Positions 5,469 to 6,385 of a stretch of 6,385 bases of DNA are shown here, piece after piece (the stretch's first letter is position 1; each line of letters opens with the position of its first letter). Position numbers and translations under genes: made by a program. The DNA comes from DASPXK01 sp035637315 (GTDB lineage Bacteria > Chloroflexota > UBA6077 > JACCZL01), in assembly GCA_035637315.1 (NCBI GenBank), contig DASPXK010000419.1, forward strand, positions 1-6,385, in the 5' to 3' direction. The notes beneath the pieces are model-generated. The model had not been told where the DNA came from. It did not search any database and was given only the letters and a program-made list of their open reading frames with translations.

Positions 5469-6385
5469 CCGCTGGGCAGACCATCGAGCGGGATGCTTGC
5501 GGTGATGACAAACCTGGGCTCGTGGTCCGCCTTCCAGACGCGCGCTTGGATTCCGAGCGCGTCGAGCGCTGTCCGGCGCTGCTCGTATGTGAGCTCACCG
5601 AGGCGAGCGGCCACGGTCTCACACCAGGACTGAAGGTCGCCGAGACGCTCCATCGCGGCCTCCCATCCTGCGCGGCGGCCGCGGATGGCCTCGCGCTCGG
5701 CCTCGAGCTTAAGTTGCTGCCCACTGAGCGCCTCCATCTGTTGGACGACCGGGCGAGCAGCGTCCTGATCTTTGAACATCGTCAGCGCGCGGGACAGGTT
5801 GCCCTGCTTGCGCTTGATGTCCGCTAGAGCACGATCGACGGTCGTTAGGTCCTCGGCAGTCGGATCGTCCTCCCTCAGGCGCTGCAGTTCTAACGCGATC
5901 ACCTCGGGGCGCGTGAGGACGGCCTCCACGCGGGCCCAGACAGCGGCGTCGAGCAGCCGGGTCGAGATGCCGTGCTGCGTGCACAGGCCGCTTGAGCGGC
6001 TACGCTTGACGCACTCGTACGCCACGCTCCGGAGTTTGCGGTGCACCACCATCACATAGCCGCAGTAGCCACACCGAACGTAGCCCCCGCGGAGTAGGTA
6101 GGCCTGTGGATCGCGTAGGCGGCGCGGTGAACCGGCCCTGTTGGCGCGCAGTCGCTCCTGGACTAAGGCGAACGAAGTCGCGTCGACGAGTGGCGGGATC
6201 GTGCCGGATGGGAGGCTCACCCATTCCTCACGAGGCCGCGTGACCCGTCTGGTCCGGCTGGTGCCTGGTATCGGCTCGTATCTCGTCCTGAATGCGTACG
6301 CGTCGCCCGCGTAGGCGGGATTCTTGAGGATCTTGCTGATGACTACGAAGTCCCAGATCGGCCCCCCGCGCGGCGCGGGGATGAC
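5414..6385 (-). CDS. Large serine recombinase, C-terminal 323 residues (N-terminus beyond window)
   Basis: The frame is open to the right edge, so the N-terminal resolvase catalytic domain lies outside. Numbering from the edge, residues 1-45 hold the end of the Recombinase (PF07508-like) domain, including SKILKNPAYAGDAYAF. Residues 56-80 read VSLPSGTIPPLVD then FALVQERL. A zinc ribbon follows with Cys105, Cys108, Cys125 and Cys135 (Zn_ribbon_recom type). A predicted coiled coil with many Leu/Glu/Arg heptads spans about 165-260. Then comes LTYEQRRTALDALGIQARVW and the usual beta-rich tail. Such proteins cut and join DNA through a serine to insert or excise phages, integrative elements and cassettes. 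The GTG at 6220 is an internal valine, not the start. The last 17-18 residues, including SMLYVASQNASS, are encoded on the reverse strand of the tenA 3' end, so this tail may have been acquired from the insertion site. Confidence 0.92.
   Translation of the reverse strand, partial: VIPAPRGGPIWDFVVISKILKNPAYAGDAYAFRTRYEPIPGTSRTRRVTRPREEWVSLPSGTIPPLVDATSFALVQERLRANRAGSPRRLRDPQAYLLRGGYVRCGYCGYVMVVHRKLRSVAYECVKRSRSSGLCTQHGISTRLLDAAVWARVEAVLTRPEVIALELQRLREDDPTAEDLTTVDRALADIKRKQGNLSRALTMFKDQDAARPVVQQMEALSGQQLKLEAEREAIRGRRAGWEAAMERLGDLQSWCETVAARLGELTYEQRRTALDALGIQARVWKADHEPRFVITASIPLDGLPSGQTGQASMLYVASQNASS
5463..5481 (+). terminator. Small hairpin at the tenA stop codon (weak terminator or att dyad)
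   Basis: GTCTG at 5463-5467 pairs with CAGAC at 5477-5481. With one bulged A the stem extends through CC and GG, giving about 7 bp around a GCTG loop. It spans the tenA stop codon and has no T tract. It could help end tenA transcription or be part of the recombinase target site; the evidence is slight. Confidence 0.2.
5469..6385. mobile_element. Probable edge of an element carried by the serine recombinase
   Basis: A recombinase gene of the integrase/transposition type begins directly past the tenA stop and continues out of the window. In many elements of this kind the recombinase gene lies at one end, next to the attachment site. The left boundary would then be near the tenA 3' end (about 5414-5500). 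No second end, target duplication or att pair can be seen here, so the element is inferred. Confidence 0.35.

Noticed and set aside
5038..5724. Minus-strand 228-aa open frame opposite tenA
   Set aside because: It is antisense to the conserved TenA coding sequence and out of frame with the recombinase; Pro/Arg/Ser-rich composition marks it as a high-GC shadow.
5414..6220. Complete 268-aa protein starting at GTG 6220
   Set aside because: The codon is an internal valine in a conserved recombinase stretch, and the coding frame continues upstream to the window edge.

Overview
The window is high-GC bacterial DNA with no rRNA or tRNA to place it. Three features would fit Chloroflexota or a similar soil/sediment lineage: high GC, GTG starts with leaderless-looking promoters, and several classes of dispersed palindromic repeat (CTGAGCGAAGCGAAG type, CCACAGAGG type, CCCCTGA heptamers). 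This is an inference from style, not a taxonomic proof.

Layout. Positions 1-151 hold no supportable gene. Three major facilitator superfamily (MFS) transporters then lie head-to-tail on the minus strand. Reading 5'->3' on that strand they are: a 413-aa 12-helix MFS protein (3249-4490), an EntS/MFS_3-type exporter (1764-3122) and a DHA2-type, 14-helix drug-exporter-like protein (152-1651). They belong to different MFS subfamilies, so they are not recent tandem duplicates. They are separated by 126 and 112 bp, and each gap carries its own palindromic repeat and its own candidate promoter. They look like three separate transcription units rather than one operon. The divergent intergenic region 4491-4796 is almost wholly repeats: three tandem 42-bp copies of a dispersed repeat, inverted copies of the same repeat, then an 11-unit CCCCTGA heptamer array. 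Only short unique edges remain, and these carry the two candidate -10 boxes.

On the plus strand, 4797-5468 is a complete TenA (aminopyrimidine aminohydrolase, thiamin salvage) of the cysteine class, apparently leaderless. Converging on it from the right, and running off the window edge, is the C-terminal 323 residues of a large serine recombinase (5414-6385, minus). Its last 17-18 codons are written on the reverse strand of the tenA 3' end. The junction may therefore be the edge of a mobile element inserted right at the end of tenA.

How the genes work together. TenA salvages the thiamin pyrimidine in the cytoplasm and the three MFS proteins move unknown small molecules across the membrane. 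Nothing in the sequence ties a transporter to thiamin, and no TPP riboswitch is visible. I see no convincing new multi-gene system. The points most worth following are the recombinase/tenA junction, the repeat-built divergent promoter region, and the start and operator region of the middle MFS gene.
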